Source of the DNA: Baylisascaris procyonis
Lineage: Eukaryota; Nematoda; Chromadorea; Rhabditida; Ascarididae
Direction: 5' to 3'
Assembly: GCA_037389465.1 (NCBI GenBank)
Contig: JAZARR010000260.1
Coordinates: 219,501 to 283,500 of the forward strand
DNA length: 64,000 nucleotides
Under the pieces are notes generated by a model, which saw only the letters and a list, made by a program, of their open reading frames with translations, was not told where the DNA came from and did not search any database. Numbering within the stretch: position 1 is the stretch's first letter; every line of letters starts with the position of its first letter. Shown piece by piece: positions 49,288 through 61,466 of this stretch. The position numbers were made by a program, and so were the translations under genes.

Positions 49288-50286
49288 TACCTCAAACGGT
49301 TAGAAGCCAGAACAAAAGTGCACACTGCAGTCATCCGGGAACTACTATATGCTGATGACTGCGCGTTAATGGCACATTCCTGCGCGGGTCTACAAGATAT
49401 CATGAATCGATTTGCCACGGCAGCCAACCGCTTTGGCTTGAAGGTCAGCCTGAAGAAAACCGAAGTTATGTACCGAGAATGCCCAGATCGTCAGCAGCCC
49501 ACATCACATGCCGTAACAGTTGACGGATCCAGTCTTCGGGTTGTCGATAACTTTACATACCTAGGCAGCACACTTACAAGCTCAGCATATAATGACACAG
49601 AAACCTCCAGAAGATTGGCGAAAGCGAGTGCCGCATTTGGCAAATTGTACAAACGTCTCTGGAGCAGACATGAAGTGAAACTGAGTGCTAAGGTTGCGGT
49701 ATACCGTGCAGTCGTGCTAACAACGCTTCTCTACGGTTCCGAAACCTGGACGCTATACCGAAAAGACATCAAGAGGCTGGATCAGTTTCATATGCGATGT
49801 TTACGCAAAATTGCAAACATCAGCTGGTAAGACAAAATAAGGAACACTGAAGTGCTGAAAAGGTGCAAGATAACTGGTATCGAAGCATACATCATCTCAT
49901 CCCAATTACGTTGGGTTGGGCATGTCACCAGAATGCCGGACAACCGCATCCCCAAGCAACTACTTTACGGACAACTCGCCTCTGGGGAACGGAAACGAGG
50001 GCGTCCGCTGCTTCGATACAAGGATAGAGTCAAGGCAACGCTGAAAGCGTGTCAAATGGAGCTGAAGGATGACATAGTACATGACAGACAGCTGTGGAGG
50101 AGAGCATGCCGCGAGGGGACTACACGATTTGAAAGATGTCGAGTTCAAGCACTGGAAGAGAAAAGATCGCGACGACTATTGAGCACAAGTGGGCCGGATC
50201 AAGGAGTACGGTTTATCTGCGATAGGTGCAACAGGACGTGCTTATGTCGAATTGGACTCGTCTCACACATGCGCGTTCACCGGTGA
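49288..50286 (+). pseudogene. LINE reverse transcriptase, C-terminal part, one in-frame stop
   Basis: The frame is open from the truncation point and contains RELLYADDCALMAHS, the catalytic YADD box of reverse transcriptase. Conserved blocks follow: LKVSLKKTEVMY, NFTYLGSTLT, KLYKRLW, LLYGSETWTLY, LDQFHMRCLRKIANISW. A single in-frame TAA lies at 49828-49830. The same frame then continues with RWVGHVTRMPDNRIPKQLLYG, RGRPLLRYKDR and a C-terminal cysteine/histidine cluster (CDRCNRTCLC then HMRVH) that looks like a C2H2-type zinc finger, ending at 50284-50286. These blocks are typical of widespread invertebrate endonuclease/reverse-transcriptase LINE proteins. The absent N-terminus and the stop make this copy non-functional. 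Confidence 0.9.
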
Positions 50287-50322
50287 TGAGATCCGTTGAC
50301 TTCAACGGCTCAGTCCATGATG
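49288..50322 (+). mobile_element. 5'-truncated LINE insertion
   Basis: About 1035 bases of non-LTR retrotransposon sequence lie between perfect 12-bp target duplications. It begins within the reverse transcriptase, so most of the element (endonuclease and the start of the reverse transcriptase) is missing, as expected for target-primed reverse transcription that stopped early. The 3' end is CCATGATG, similar to the short trinucleotide-type ends of some LINEs, and no poly(A) tail is present. Confidence 0.9.
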
Positions 50323-50334
50323 ATTTACCGTATT
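50323..50334. repeat. Target-site duplication of the LINE, right copy
   Basis: ATTTACCGTATT, matching 49276-49287. Confidence 0.85.
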
Positions 50335-52166
50335 GCTAATTCCAGGTTTTCATAGTTCTTCCGTAATTTTGTGCTTTACTGGCTTCATCCCAAATATACT
50401 AAACCGTGCAATATGTCACTGCACTTTCTTCGCTGATAATAAAGGAGAGCGTTTCGATACTGATGTTAATAACGGCCGAGATGATGATTTTCATTTGTGC
50501 AAATGTTTTTCTTCTCCAGCTAACGTTTTGTAGCCTACCCCAACGATAGGCAAGGGAAACGCAGCAGGTACACATCCACAAAGAAATATGGACGCTCGAG
50601 GAGGCGAACTGGATGCGGCATATATAGCAAAGAGCACATCCCATGGATTAAAATGCGCAATCTTTGCCTCGCAACTACAAAGATGCGTCCTTTTTTTGGC
50701 TAAGGTGTTGCATTTTGACGGTTCTTTATTTCTCCAGAGAATAAATTTCAGATGCAAAATGTGCAAGTGTGGACCATCAAGCTTTGTCGAAGAATTTCTG
50801 ATTTTAGATCCTTTTCTGCAATGGCAGGTAAATGTGGCAACGAGATTCGGTAGTATAATATCGAATTTTCGACAGTTTTTCTGCGATTTACAAAATAGAA
50901 TTCATGCAAAGGAATTGAGGAAATTTTCGCATCCGAGAATTTTGTTGACTAAATGGAACAATGAAAAAGTTTTGTGTGTGTTTTTTAACCGGCAAAAATA
51001 TTCGCCTTTCTTCATCCTCTATTGTATTTAAGATTCTTCGCGCTTTCGAGATCGTGAATAAGAAGAGAAAATTTTATCGTAAAAGGAAAATTTTAGATTG
51101 CGCCGTTTATTGGAAAAGACATCAAAGATTCATAACTTGAAATAATAATAAGCCTCAAGTCAATATCTGCATCGAAGAAAAAAAACTGAAACTTATGATG
51201 CACAGTGCATTCAAAAAAACTTAATTTTTTCAACTTTCTTTCGCAGTTAGCGCAACAAAAAATAAAATGCATAATTTAATGTTGAACAAAAAAGTGCGCA
51301 ACTGCGAAATCAATAGAAATAAAATGACAATTTATTGAATGGAAGAAAACCGGCGACTACTCCTCTAAGAGAAGGAGATGTAGTCATATCGCTTGGCGTC
51401 TTTCGCAAAATCAAAACTCGAATAAAATTTCAAGCATTTGCTAAAGATGCTGAAATTTATTATGAGATTTTTAGAGTGATTAATCTTTGCAATTTTTAAC
51501 CTGAGTGAGTGAACGTCTACTCGCAAGTAATGGGTTGGGTTGGAGGTGATGAAGGGCGATTAAAAATTCTTCATCGGTGGTACTCTGATTTTTTGGGACT
51601 ACAGCTGAGCCTAAAATTTTCATGTGGAAAGCTGTCACCTTACGGATATCATAGGGCAATAATACGTCTTGAAATTCGTTAATTTAGAAGAAAAACAAGC
51701 GGCGTGAAATGTTGTTTCCCGTCACTCACATGTGAGTGCATGTTTTAATTGAAACGAAATTGCTCTCGTCACATCTTATTAAGCCAATATTGCGATTCGT
51801 TTCGTTGAACTTCCCTCCCATGGGATCTAATTGCTAACATCGTTCGCCAACACTTGTCTTGCTGGTCCTCTGAATAATGCGTACAATTTGTGAACGATTG
51901 CCGTTTGATCTAAATGAGCCGATGTAAACTGATGCGCAGTGCATGGAGTGTAATGAGCATCTCTAGAGAAACGGAAGATGCAGATAGTCGCTGGCAAGTC
52001 CAGATTTCCCATGCCATTCGACGATTGTTGAACTCGGAAGCAATATGCAAAGAGTATGAACCCGCTTGTTAGGCCTCCTTCATTGATACAGCTTCGATAT
52101 GTAAAAGCAATTAAAACTATAAATTAATGAATGAGCAAATAAATGAGCTTTTCAGGAAGTTGGTTC

Positions 52167-52168
<2 letters not shown>
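50335..52168. other. Gene-poor stretch
   Basis: A 147-codon plus frame at 50588-51031 and a 91-codon minus frame at 50491-50766 overlap each other. Neither has a domain that I recognise. The rest is AT-rich without features. Confidence 0.35.
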
Positions 52169-52204
<36 letters not shown>

Positions 52205-52280
52205 TTATTTATTTTATATTTATATTTATATCGTACATATATTATATACATATATAATATATATGTATATAATATATATA

Positions 52281-52346
<66 letters not shown>

Positions 52347-52350
52347 TATT
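52169..52350. repeat. Compound (AT)n microsatellite with TTTATT units
   Basis: Two long AT runs separated by TTTATTTATT and TATATTATATACATA-type units. The tract is strongly self-complementary. Tyrosine/isoleucine frames across it are artefacts. Confidence 0.95.
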
Positions 52351-52449
52351 TACATATTTATATTTCTTTTTATGTCTATGTGCGTTTACATATATACGTG
52401 CAACGTGGCCTGCCACCTCTATTTTCGCTGCAGAAATCCTGGTAACACG

Positions 52450-53290
52450 TCACTTATCCAGTTCTGTGTCGCAGCTCTTCGTTGATTAACCGGTCTATCC
52501 TAGTGACGCCACACACCATGTTTCCATTGCTCTCTCCCTGGGATTTTCTCTTCATCACGCTTCGTTGTGACGATGTTTCGCAGACATATAAGATTGCTGG
52601 AAACATATAAGATTGCTGCAAAGTGCTTCTGAAGATGTGAACTTTGATATTCACCGGAAACCTTTGACCCGTTAGCACAATGCGATTGTTGCTGAGCTAT
52701 CTTGTCCGCTGTTCGCCTTTTTATGAACTCGCTGCCCAGATGCCATTCGCCTATAGAGGACGTCCGAAGTAAATTTAATTGTCACTTCCTCTACTTCGGC
52801 CTCATCTAGTCATATTATGCCTTCTGCTCAAGAGCTATTTTTCATCCACTTTGTCTTGGCGAGATTCATTTCCAGGTCGATTACTTTGGGGAGGTTTTGT
52901 AAGTTGCTGTAAATCGTACTGGAAGTTTTGAGGAGGGTTTGTGGCGATAAGGACACGTCATTAACGAAGAGAAGGCGGGTTAGCAATTCGGCATCCATCA
53001 TAATCCCGTCATGATGGTTAATCTTTCTCAATGCTCCTTCCAAAGTCACTGCAAAGGCCATCGGAGAGGTTATGTCACCCTTTCGGACTCTGCTGATTTT
53101 CCCGTGATATACATCATCGATGAACCGAGCGTCGGTTCTACATCATTTATTAACGACTTTGATGATGTCATTGTATACCGAGTGTATCATCCTCACGCAA
53201 AGGGTTTATGACTGCTGTTCATTCTAGCGAGCTAAATGCTTTACGGTAGTCAATAAAGACGAGACGTAATGGGACTCGGTAAGGCTACGC
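52450..53290 (-). pseudogene. Decayed RTE-type LINE reverse transcriptase
   Basis: Minus-strand reading from 53285 to 52454 gives ordered reverse-transcriptase blocks interrupted by stops and shifts. LRLVFIDYRKAF is the 'DY-KAF' motif. SPMAFAVTLEGALRKI corresponds to the block after 'GD-ISP'. LLFVNDVSL occupies the position of the catalytic FADD box but is mutated. NLAKTKWM corresponds to 'N-KKT--M'. Further on, FRSTLQQSY and ILYVCETSSQRSVMKR correspond to the C-terminal 'YG-ETW' region, and GVTRIDRLINEELRHRTG to the block after it. The order and spacing fit RTE-like elements of nematodes. It is much older than the LINE at 49.3 kb and has no clear ends. AT microsatellites flank it on both sides. 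Confidence 0.82.
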
Positions 53291-53312
53291 GCAATGGAAT
53301 TGTAGCAACAGG

Positions 53313-53351
<39 letters not shown>
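53313..53351. repeat. (AT)n microsatellite
   Basis: About 38 bases of pure AT dinucleotide beside the decayed LINE. Confidence 0.95.
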
Positions 53352-53352
<1 letters not shown>

Positions 53353-56300
53353 TACTGGCCCCATTGTTCTTTTGTTCGCTGAATTTCAACTCTTTGTTTA
53401 CAAATTGTTATCGACATTTCCTTGTTAATGAAAACTAATGAGCCGCCTAGTGCCGATGTGCGTGACAGGAGGAATGCTGTGATCTTCGTCAGTCGACGGC
53501 ACACCGAAATTTAGCATAAAGGACGCTCCGCGACTTAGACGTCCGAAGGATTGTTTATTTGGCGCTCGTAGTGCAGGCCTTACATGAGTGCCGAAAAGTC
53601 CAGCGTTTGATATTTTTCGTGTTCAGCGCGCAGATTGTGACGCCCTTTGATAATTGTAACCATCAACCCTTAGTTGGCTGTTAGTAAAATTTCCCTTCAG
53701 GAATGCAGAACCCGAAGGCATCAGTGAACAAGTGAACTATAAAATTAGGGTTCTCGTTCCTGGACTGCGCATTCATGATGCATTGAAAAATGCTGCCTAA
53801 ATCAATAAATAAGACTAAGCGAGCAAATTTTCAAAATTTGCATCCATCGTCAGTGAAAACAGTAACTAAATGCTTCCATAAGAAATCGTGTGCATAGTCG
53901 TTTTGACAAAGTTCGAATTGTGACGTCTGGGATATGTTTTTTGGAGGGCTCGGTTAGCGAATTGATGTGCCTTACTCAGTGCGCATATCTTTCTACAAAT
54001 TTGAACGTTTCAATGAATTTATCATGAACCACGTAGTCACGTATAATATACGAAAGGACGATCGCGATTTTCTTCGTTACGATAGGAAAGATTATGAAAT
54101 GCAAATATCAGCTGATCTTAGTTGTTCTTTACGACGCATTTATAGAAAATGTCAAATAGATTGCGCATTTTCAACAAAACAGCTTCTTGATTGATCAAGT
54201 AGTGGATCGTCGAAATATCTGAAGCATGCTTCAGAGGCAGTTTCACATTCTTCTATAAAATTGCATTATCAAAGCAGTGATGCTACGGAAGTCGATGAAT
54301 GGGAATCGCTTGAACTCTGTTTCATTTTTTTTTTGTGAACTTTTATGTGTAGTTTAGGAAGATCAAATATTTAGTGGCCATGAGAAATTTTATGCGGTCG
54401 TGATAACAAACTTTGCAAGCATAGACCGAACAGCGCTAAAAGTAATGTTAGCGAATAAAGAAATTCTGATTTGAGGAGTAAAATCTGAACATTCGTCACT
54501 GCACACCCATCGGATCGTTGTGAAATACCTAAAAATAACTACTTGGCTAAAGCCGGCCATTTTGCGACGACAAGTACGTTCTGATGGCTTGGATCGTATA
54601 CCGAAATCGCTTTATCTTTTTTTTTTCTTTTTTTATATAGATGCAAACGTTCCAACTAACGATATGGCTATGTAGATTCTTTTTCACCTCACTCCAACTT
54701 TTAAAGCATGTTTTTTTAGTAGCCATAATTAACACTCTCTAGAAATCGTGGTGTGCTGTTTAAGATGTTTTTTTAACTATGCGTTTTATTCATTTGTATG
54801 TAAAAAAAGTAGAAGGCAAAAAGAAAGTGGCTAAGTAGTTTGCTTTGGTCATACAATATTCGAATACCCTAAACGATGACGCTTGAAATTTCGAAGGACG
54901 ATAGTAGGAAGGGAAGAGAGATATGGAATTTCACCCATTTCCTTGATGACCAACATGACAAACCTATAAGAAAATTGAATTGCATTTGCGATATTTCATT
55001 CGACGAAATTTGCGTCATTCTTAAATGATGAGTTGCTGCATTTCCCATCGCCTTATACCCATGGGATGCTCTTTCTTTGATTTTTCAGCGTTTTACATAA
55101 AATACCTCGGAAGATTCGCCGTTCAACGATGCCTTCAGCGCCATGAATTTCGCTAGTTTCGGGGTTCGGCATTTGGTACTAGGCATCCGATCCAGATTTC
55201 TGCTTTTCTGCCTACACTATTTGTATTCATAGCATGTAGCATAAAGTGGAAGAGCGATAAAAAAATTCGTCACCTGAATGATAGAGGTCGCTAATTACGA
55301 AAAACATAGGGCATAAGTGAAATAAATGATCTTGAACCGCAAACAACATGCGTCATTCCCAAACAAAGACCTCACTGCGAAAGATATCTTAGTTCCGGTT
55401 GTTGACATTTCTCCTTATTGTTGGAGGATTTCTTTAGAATTCACTTTCTACGTAAATCATTCCACAGCATTTGTGATTAACTCTTCGTTACTCCGTTCTG
55501 TGTGGTGAGGCAACAAAGAATATTTTGCCGAGTGTTATCTAGTTGTTGTGCGTATGTTTTTTGCGCTCGCCTGCCTCGTTTAAATTTAACATCACTGAAG
55601 CTTGAGTTGGAAAACTTTTTAGTTGAACCATCGTTGAAGCAATTCTGGTTAATAGGCTTGTTACATTGAAAATAGTTATAGATAATTACAAAAAACTTCG
55701 AAGAGCGGCCGTATTCTCCACTTCAGTTATCATTTCACGTGATTTATTATTTTCTAGTTATTAATGAAATCAGATATTTTAATGAAGGTATGTGCAAAAA
55801 GTGAATTTCCATCGAATATTCATAGCGCACTCTTGTGTTTCCTTAATTGCATTAGCATTTTTCAGTTCTATCTAATTTCCTCTCTGCTCTCATTTGGTGT
55901 TTCTCTATGTAACACATTTTCTTATCTATGTCAATTATTATGTACCTCATGATGGATGTCAACCGTTCAGTATAAACGATTTATATTCCCTTTATTGATG
56001 TATAAATATTGCAGAGGATTTTAAATAGGCAGTATTGTGTATCACTTACATATACATATGAAATTTTCAAGTGCATTCAATGGGTTTAATGAAGATTTCT
56101 CATTCACTTCCTATATTTTCGATTTCTTTTCATTATTCATTAATTCGTTCAATAATCTTGAATAATTAGCAAATATATGATGAACTCATGCCATCCACAT
56201 CCGTTTTTTATTCTCTCATAATGGTATTTTTTTCTCACTTCCTTTAAAGTTGAATTACTGCATAGAGTGCAGCAATCCATAGCGTTAAGCAAGTTCAGCA

Positions 56301-58560
56301 ATAAGGATATCCATATTTCAAATCGAAGCAATGATTATCTTTTCCATCAAATTGTATACCATGTTGGACATTAAAATGATTTGAAATATTACCGAACTAA
56401 TGATTCAAATTCTGCCATTAGCTGATGCAAGTGAAATCTCGCAGAGAACAATTGCCTGACGAGTTTTGTGGCACTGTCGTGGATTCATTTATAGCTGTGT
56501 ATAGCCTTGTTCACTACCCTCATTTTCAGAAACGGCTAATATGTGGACTCTTTTCAGTGCTCAGCTAAATTTTTTGATGCTCCTGAAGGAGATATCGATG
56601 TCTATAAATCCACTGGGATCGTAGGGTTATTTTAAACTTCAGAATTCTCATGTATTCCCGGTTCAATCTTTACATGCCATCTGCTGTCACTACTAATGAC
56701 GCATCCACAACATAACCTCTAATGAAGTTATCTCATTCCGATGAAAAGTTGAACTCTCACTTCACTTTCAATTATTCTATCGTCTAATATGTGATCAATG
56801 CTTCATATTTCCGCTCGGAAGAATCACTTACGAAATTTTTCATAGCTCTAAAATTCTTCAGCTATCTTCTTTCTGCACTGCATTAAAGGGTTACAGCCGA
56901 AATCATACCGCGGCATTTAACGAAATGAACACTTATGATTCCGTTGAATTGTCATTTTCTATTGCGTACAGTTATATTTGGCTCAGTTTTTGCAGACAAA
57001 ACATTTGCAATTCTTTGTCAAAATCGAGCAACTAGCCTATTAATTGAAAATGTTTTCAGATTTCGTTGGAGAAATGGATCAGGCCGTTGAAAAGCATAAT
57101 TTTAATTGTCTAAAAACTGGAGAAGGGGATGCATTGTGTGTTTAGAAATGAAAAACGACGTTTTCACCTGAAATTTTGAAGCAAAGAGGAATTTAAATTT
57201 CGTCACAATCCCGGTCTAGAAAAAGATTGTAACGCATTAGGGTTGGATTTCGTAATGGAGACACACCGTTATGAGCAAAATGCGGTGATTTTCGTGTCTG
57301 TCGTTGCTTAAATTCAAAAGAAAATGCAACCATTAGAAGATATTGAAGCTTTTGCCTCGGAAGTTCTTGCCTAAACTTTCTTTTCTACACTCCATGAAAG
57401 TTTTTTCTCTCCGTCAATGCGCAATAGTTGCATTATTTTGTGTCAATAAATTATCGAACATTTGCAAAGCTGTAATTCAATCTGCTTCCTTCGATTCGTG
57501 CATGTTGAGTTACTAATTTCTAAAAAAAAAAAATGGATAATGTGTCGAGGTACTTACTATCTGCTATTAATTCATCTATTCCTCAACTGCAGCGCTGCTT
57601 TCCAACTACCGCCTTTCGTCACAGACACAAAAATCATTCAAATTACTATTAAAAAATCATGCTTTGCATGTTATTCTCTGTAAGAAGTGTGTTTCATCTA
57701 GGATTTGAAGTTTAATTTTTGAAATGAAACGCACTTGTGACGATCAAAAATTTACAAATGTCTCCGTGTTTGCTGTACCTTAGTGCCTAAGACTGTATGA
57801 ATAATGTCATATTCAGCAAAGTTCCCTTCGAAAGTTTAAGGGGTGCAATTATTTGTGGTGAAATTTCTAAAAATAAGAGGATGAAATGGACTTCCTGGAA
57901 AATTCATGAGCCGTTTAAGCAATAAAGCCTATTGTTGTTAAGGATTACAGCAATATATTTTGTTATCATTAACATTCCTCAAAGATTTTAACGTTGTGGA
58001 AATTGTTTTATTTGAATTCATTAAGCGACTTCAATGATATCGCGATCTTTCTTCGAATAACGCTTAAAGCTTGGCTAGCGCGTTGCACATCAGCTAAATT
58101 AGCACTAAATTATGCGAAGCAATTAATTTTACCCATGACTCATAAAAGTTGAAAAAAAATATACTGGGCGCAAATGAAATGTGATTGATCGCCTTCATAA
58201 ATTGAATAGACATGTATGCAAAGAATTTGCACAAATATTTGCGATCCGATTCGAAAAAAAGTAAACGACGCTTTGCTCTTTTCAGTTCTCTTCCTATTTC
58301 TTCCTGATTATTTTCTCCACGGGCAATTTCTGCATTATTTTACAGTCTTTTTATAACTAATCTGTGGAAATATCCAATGTTTCAACACTATAATTTTCTC
58401 ATCGCATAAATATATTCCGTTTCTGCAAAGATCCATATACTTTTGGCTGTTGTTGTCACCCTTTCAAATAATAAATGTGACAAAGTGAATCGTTTTAAAC
58501 CACCATTTCCTTAGATAGAATAAGAGCATCATAATATCAATTATTGAGTCACGCTGCAAC
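53352..58560. other. Long gene-poor AT-rich stretch
   Basis: No supported gene. Short frames (for example 53967-54194 plus) lack domains and splice context. Poly(T) runs occur near 54615 and 54770. Confidence 0.4.
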
Positions 58561-58800
58561 GAGACTGCGGCCGAGTGGTAGGAATGCAGTTGACTGGAGA
58601 TGTTTGTATCTGGCGCCCTTGCGCCATGGACGCCAAGGTCACAAGACTGAGACTCTTACAGTGACACAGGGCTATTGGCGTCCTAACAGATGTCAATAGC
58701 GTGACTGCTGGTTTTGCAATGTAATGCTATTGAAATGACGTTATCGGAAATGCACTCAACGTTAGACATTCCTTGAACGCTAAGCGAATAAGCCTACTGG
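58561..58800 (+). repeat. Possible tRNA-derived SINE remnant
   Basis: A G+C-richer block begins with GCGGCCGAGTGGTAGG, close to the A box and D arm of serine or leucine tRNAs (GGCCGAGTGGTTAAGG). The expected B box about 50-60 bases later is at best a poor match (GGTCACAAGACT). It cannot fold as a full tRNA by eye. A tRNA-derived SINE or tRNA pseudogene is the best guess. Confidence 0.3.
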
Positions 58801-59169
58801 CTCATTAGCTTGGGCAGCCATGAGAAAAAAAATCTATCTTGATATACGTAGCAGAAACCCAATTAAAGAAAAAAATATAGTGCAAAGTGATATAATTGAT
58901 AATAAAGTGTTTTTTTAATAATTTAATTAAGAAACAGTGTCATTCAGTTTCGCCTTCCAAATTGGTAGGCTGTTACGCTTCCAGAAGTGTGCACAATTCA
59001 GTTTTTATCCTAATGAAGCCGGTTGCCAATATCAATTTCAAATTGCTTTGTCGTATAACGACTGTCAAAGAAGTAAATTGCCAGGGCTGGAAAGATATTT
59101 GTTGATCTCTAGGAGAAAATAATGAAGAAATTGACGTGGATATCGAGCAATGTAAGAACATAGGTTTCA

Positions 59170-59538
59170 ATGAAGCAGGAAAACATAAAAGCAATTATTG
59201 GTGGGATCATCAGGAGTGTGAACGTGGGGGCACTGCCCAAAAAAATGAGTGGAAGAATGATCAACCACAGCAATTTTCCCGGCGCAAATGTCAGTGGTGA
59301 AAATGTACCTTGGCTGAGTTGTTCAGGAGAAGGTGTATTACAGTGCTGTTGCCAATGACGCGATTGTTGAGGCGGAAATGTCTCATGCTGCAGGTGCCCA
59401 TGGTGTATAGGCAACATGGAGCGAAGGTATTTTGATGAAAGTGAGGCTAACAAAAGCGCCCTGCGGCACCTATTTAGTGGCTCATATGCCCCACAGCCCA
59501 ATGGCCTAAACGATACCGCAACGCTGCTAGTATACTAA
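59170..59538 (+). pseudogene. Cysteine-rich frame with two in-frame TGA codons
   Basis: One plus frame runs from an ATG at 59170 to TAA at 59536-59538 with only two stops inside, both TGA (59356-59358 and 59368-59370), four codons apart. The surrounding translation is cysteine-rich: WLSCSGEGVLQCCCQ before, RDC between, and GGNVSCCRCPWCIGN after. The protein family is not recognised. It is either a decayed gene or mobile-element protein, or chance. A competing 130-codon minus frame (59501-59109) is uninterrupted and very hydrophobic, so the coding strand is not certain. Confidence 0.3.
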
Positions 59539-60344
59539 TGCTTAATAATGATGGTGCTATCAGCACAAATCGGCTCGCGAATGTGCTCAATATAGTAACC
59601 TCATTGACCACATTTTGGAGCCCCAGAAAGATAAAATGAAGGCAAGAATAGAGAATAAAAGAAGTGCAAGGAAAAAGGGTCGAGCAGTTTGACGTAAGGT
59701 AAGAAAAATATCAGACGCTGCTTCGAATAACAAAGGAAGGGAGGCATAATTAGATGCAAAAATATTCTTGATAAATCAGATTAGACAGAAGGAGGAAAAT
59801 CAGATAGAGCGATTTTTTCGCCGATACAAGGAAGCGTTCCCTTTAAAGTTTTTTTTTATTTAACTAAAGGAGTGCCCAAGCTAATTTTATGGGCGTTAAC
59901 CTCCTTACTACCTCTAGTGGTGTAATTTCAAGTGTCTATAATGAAACGGATCAATTTAGTTTCTTGGTTAATAAGTGCAGTTAGCTCGACAGTAACATTG
60001 CACTTTTTACACATAAAAAGCTAATAATCTCTCAAGTTCTTAGATTTAGTAAACTTTCCTCATAAAGACTGATTTCCTTAACAAATGTAAAGGATTGCTT
60101 AAAAACTATAAGGACAAAGGTGTGAGTACTTTTCTAGTCGAAAAATGTTTCTATAGAGCCTTAAATTAGCAAACTGTAGTTGGTATATAAGTTCGTCTAT
60201 CCTAATAGACAGGGTATTAATAGTTTGATTAACGAAATCCTTCACGGAGTTTAGTTTTTACACTTATTAAGCATTCGTTTTGCTTAAATCCTTTTTGTAT
60301 GTATAACCCTACATGTCAGTTGCATAAATAGCTGTTTCTATAGG
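59539..60344. other. Gene-poor stretch before repeat copy B
   Basis: AT-rich with no gene recognised. The last 160 bases may belong to the repeat that follows, but they do not match copy A. Confidence 0.35.
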
Positions 60345-61466
60345 TTTACTATTAAATAAATATTGCTCTACTTTTGCTACTATCCCATTAGTAAGATCGC
60401 TTTGATCGTATATACTAAGATTTATTGATTATCGCTCTTCCATACTGCATTCCTTGACGCAACATTTGTATACATAACTGCATATCATGGGGTGAAATTA
60501 TACTATAGCTTCTGTATTACATGCTCCATACATGGATATGTTTTCCTTGCAACATAACTCCAGTTTCTATACTAGTATTAAAATTTCATTCTAGAATTTT
60601 TATTAGTATTTAGTCTTAAGAACGTTTTAGTTATCTGTAAATGTCATTCACATTTCTGTGATAGGTCTAGCGTTAAACACAGATCAAATGAATATTGCAC
60701 TACATTTGCAACTATACGATCAATCCCGTTAACATCTACAGTTGGGCTTATCGATTATCACATTATCACATATGATTGTGGTGCGTTCATGTCGACCATA
60801 TGCTCCAACATGCAGTAATATTTACATTTTGTGCACTGTTTTCTAGGTTTATAGATAAGTTATAAATGTACCATACTCAACATAGTGTTTTTCTATTATA
60901 CCCCTCCTAATCTTTGATTTCCCTTTATTTTTTCGAACTATGGCAACGAGATTAGCGTTATCGTTCACAGCTTTTGTATTTGCTGCAATTTCTTATTTTA
61001 CATTTTTCAGTTTTTCTCATAAGGGTTCCTTTTCTATTCCTTTCTAATTTTCTACTATCAGTTCAGCTATCTATATAGATTCTTATACTAATAGGGTTAT
61101 GTGTTTCGCTCTGACGATGGCCTGCGCATAACTCAGATGCACACCGCAACGGATAAAGGCCGAAACACGATCACCTTTTATTCCCATAGGTAATGTATTC
61201 GCGTCTTACTTCTTGCATTCTTCAAAAATATCTAGTCTCCTAATAGTCTTCTATTGCGTCTCTGCTCATACTCGCGTGATGTTTGCTTTTGCCTTGAGAA
61301 AAATTTTTTCTTTGTGTTCTTAATTTTTTTCCCGGAGGACCATATTCATCTGGTTCTATACTAACATTGTGCACATGAAGGACTTTGCATTGGTATTATT
61401 TCAGTATAAAACTTCTAACGTTTTTGATGTATGGATCATATTTTCTTTATAAAACTTTCATAAATT
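60345..61466 (+). repeat. Dispersed repeat family, copy B
   Basis: About 1.12 kb matching copy A (19532-20612) in inverted orientation, and fragment C (31449-31580) in direct orientation at its 3' end. It contains two internal homologous units (about 60348-60450 and 60675-60775). The segment between about 61100 and 61180 is G+C-richer (CGATGGCCTGCGCATAAC) and is not shared with copy A, so one of the copies carries an insertion or deletion. It has no coding capacity. Confidence 0.8.
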
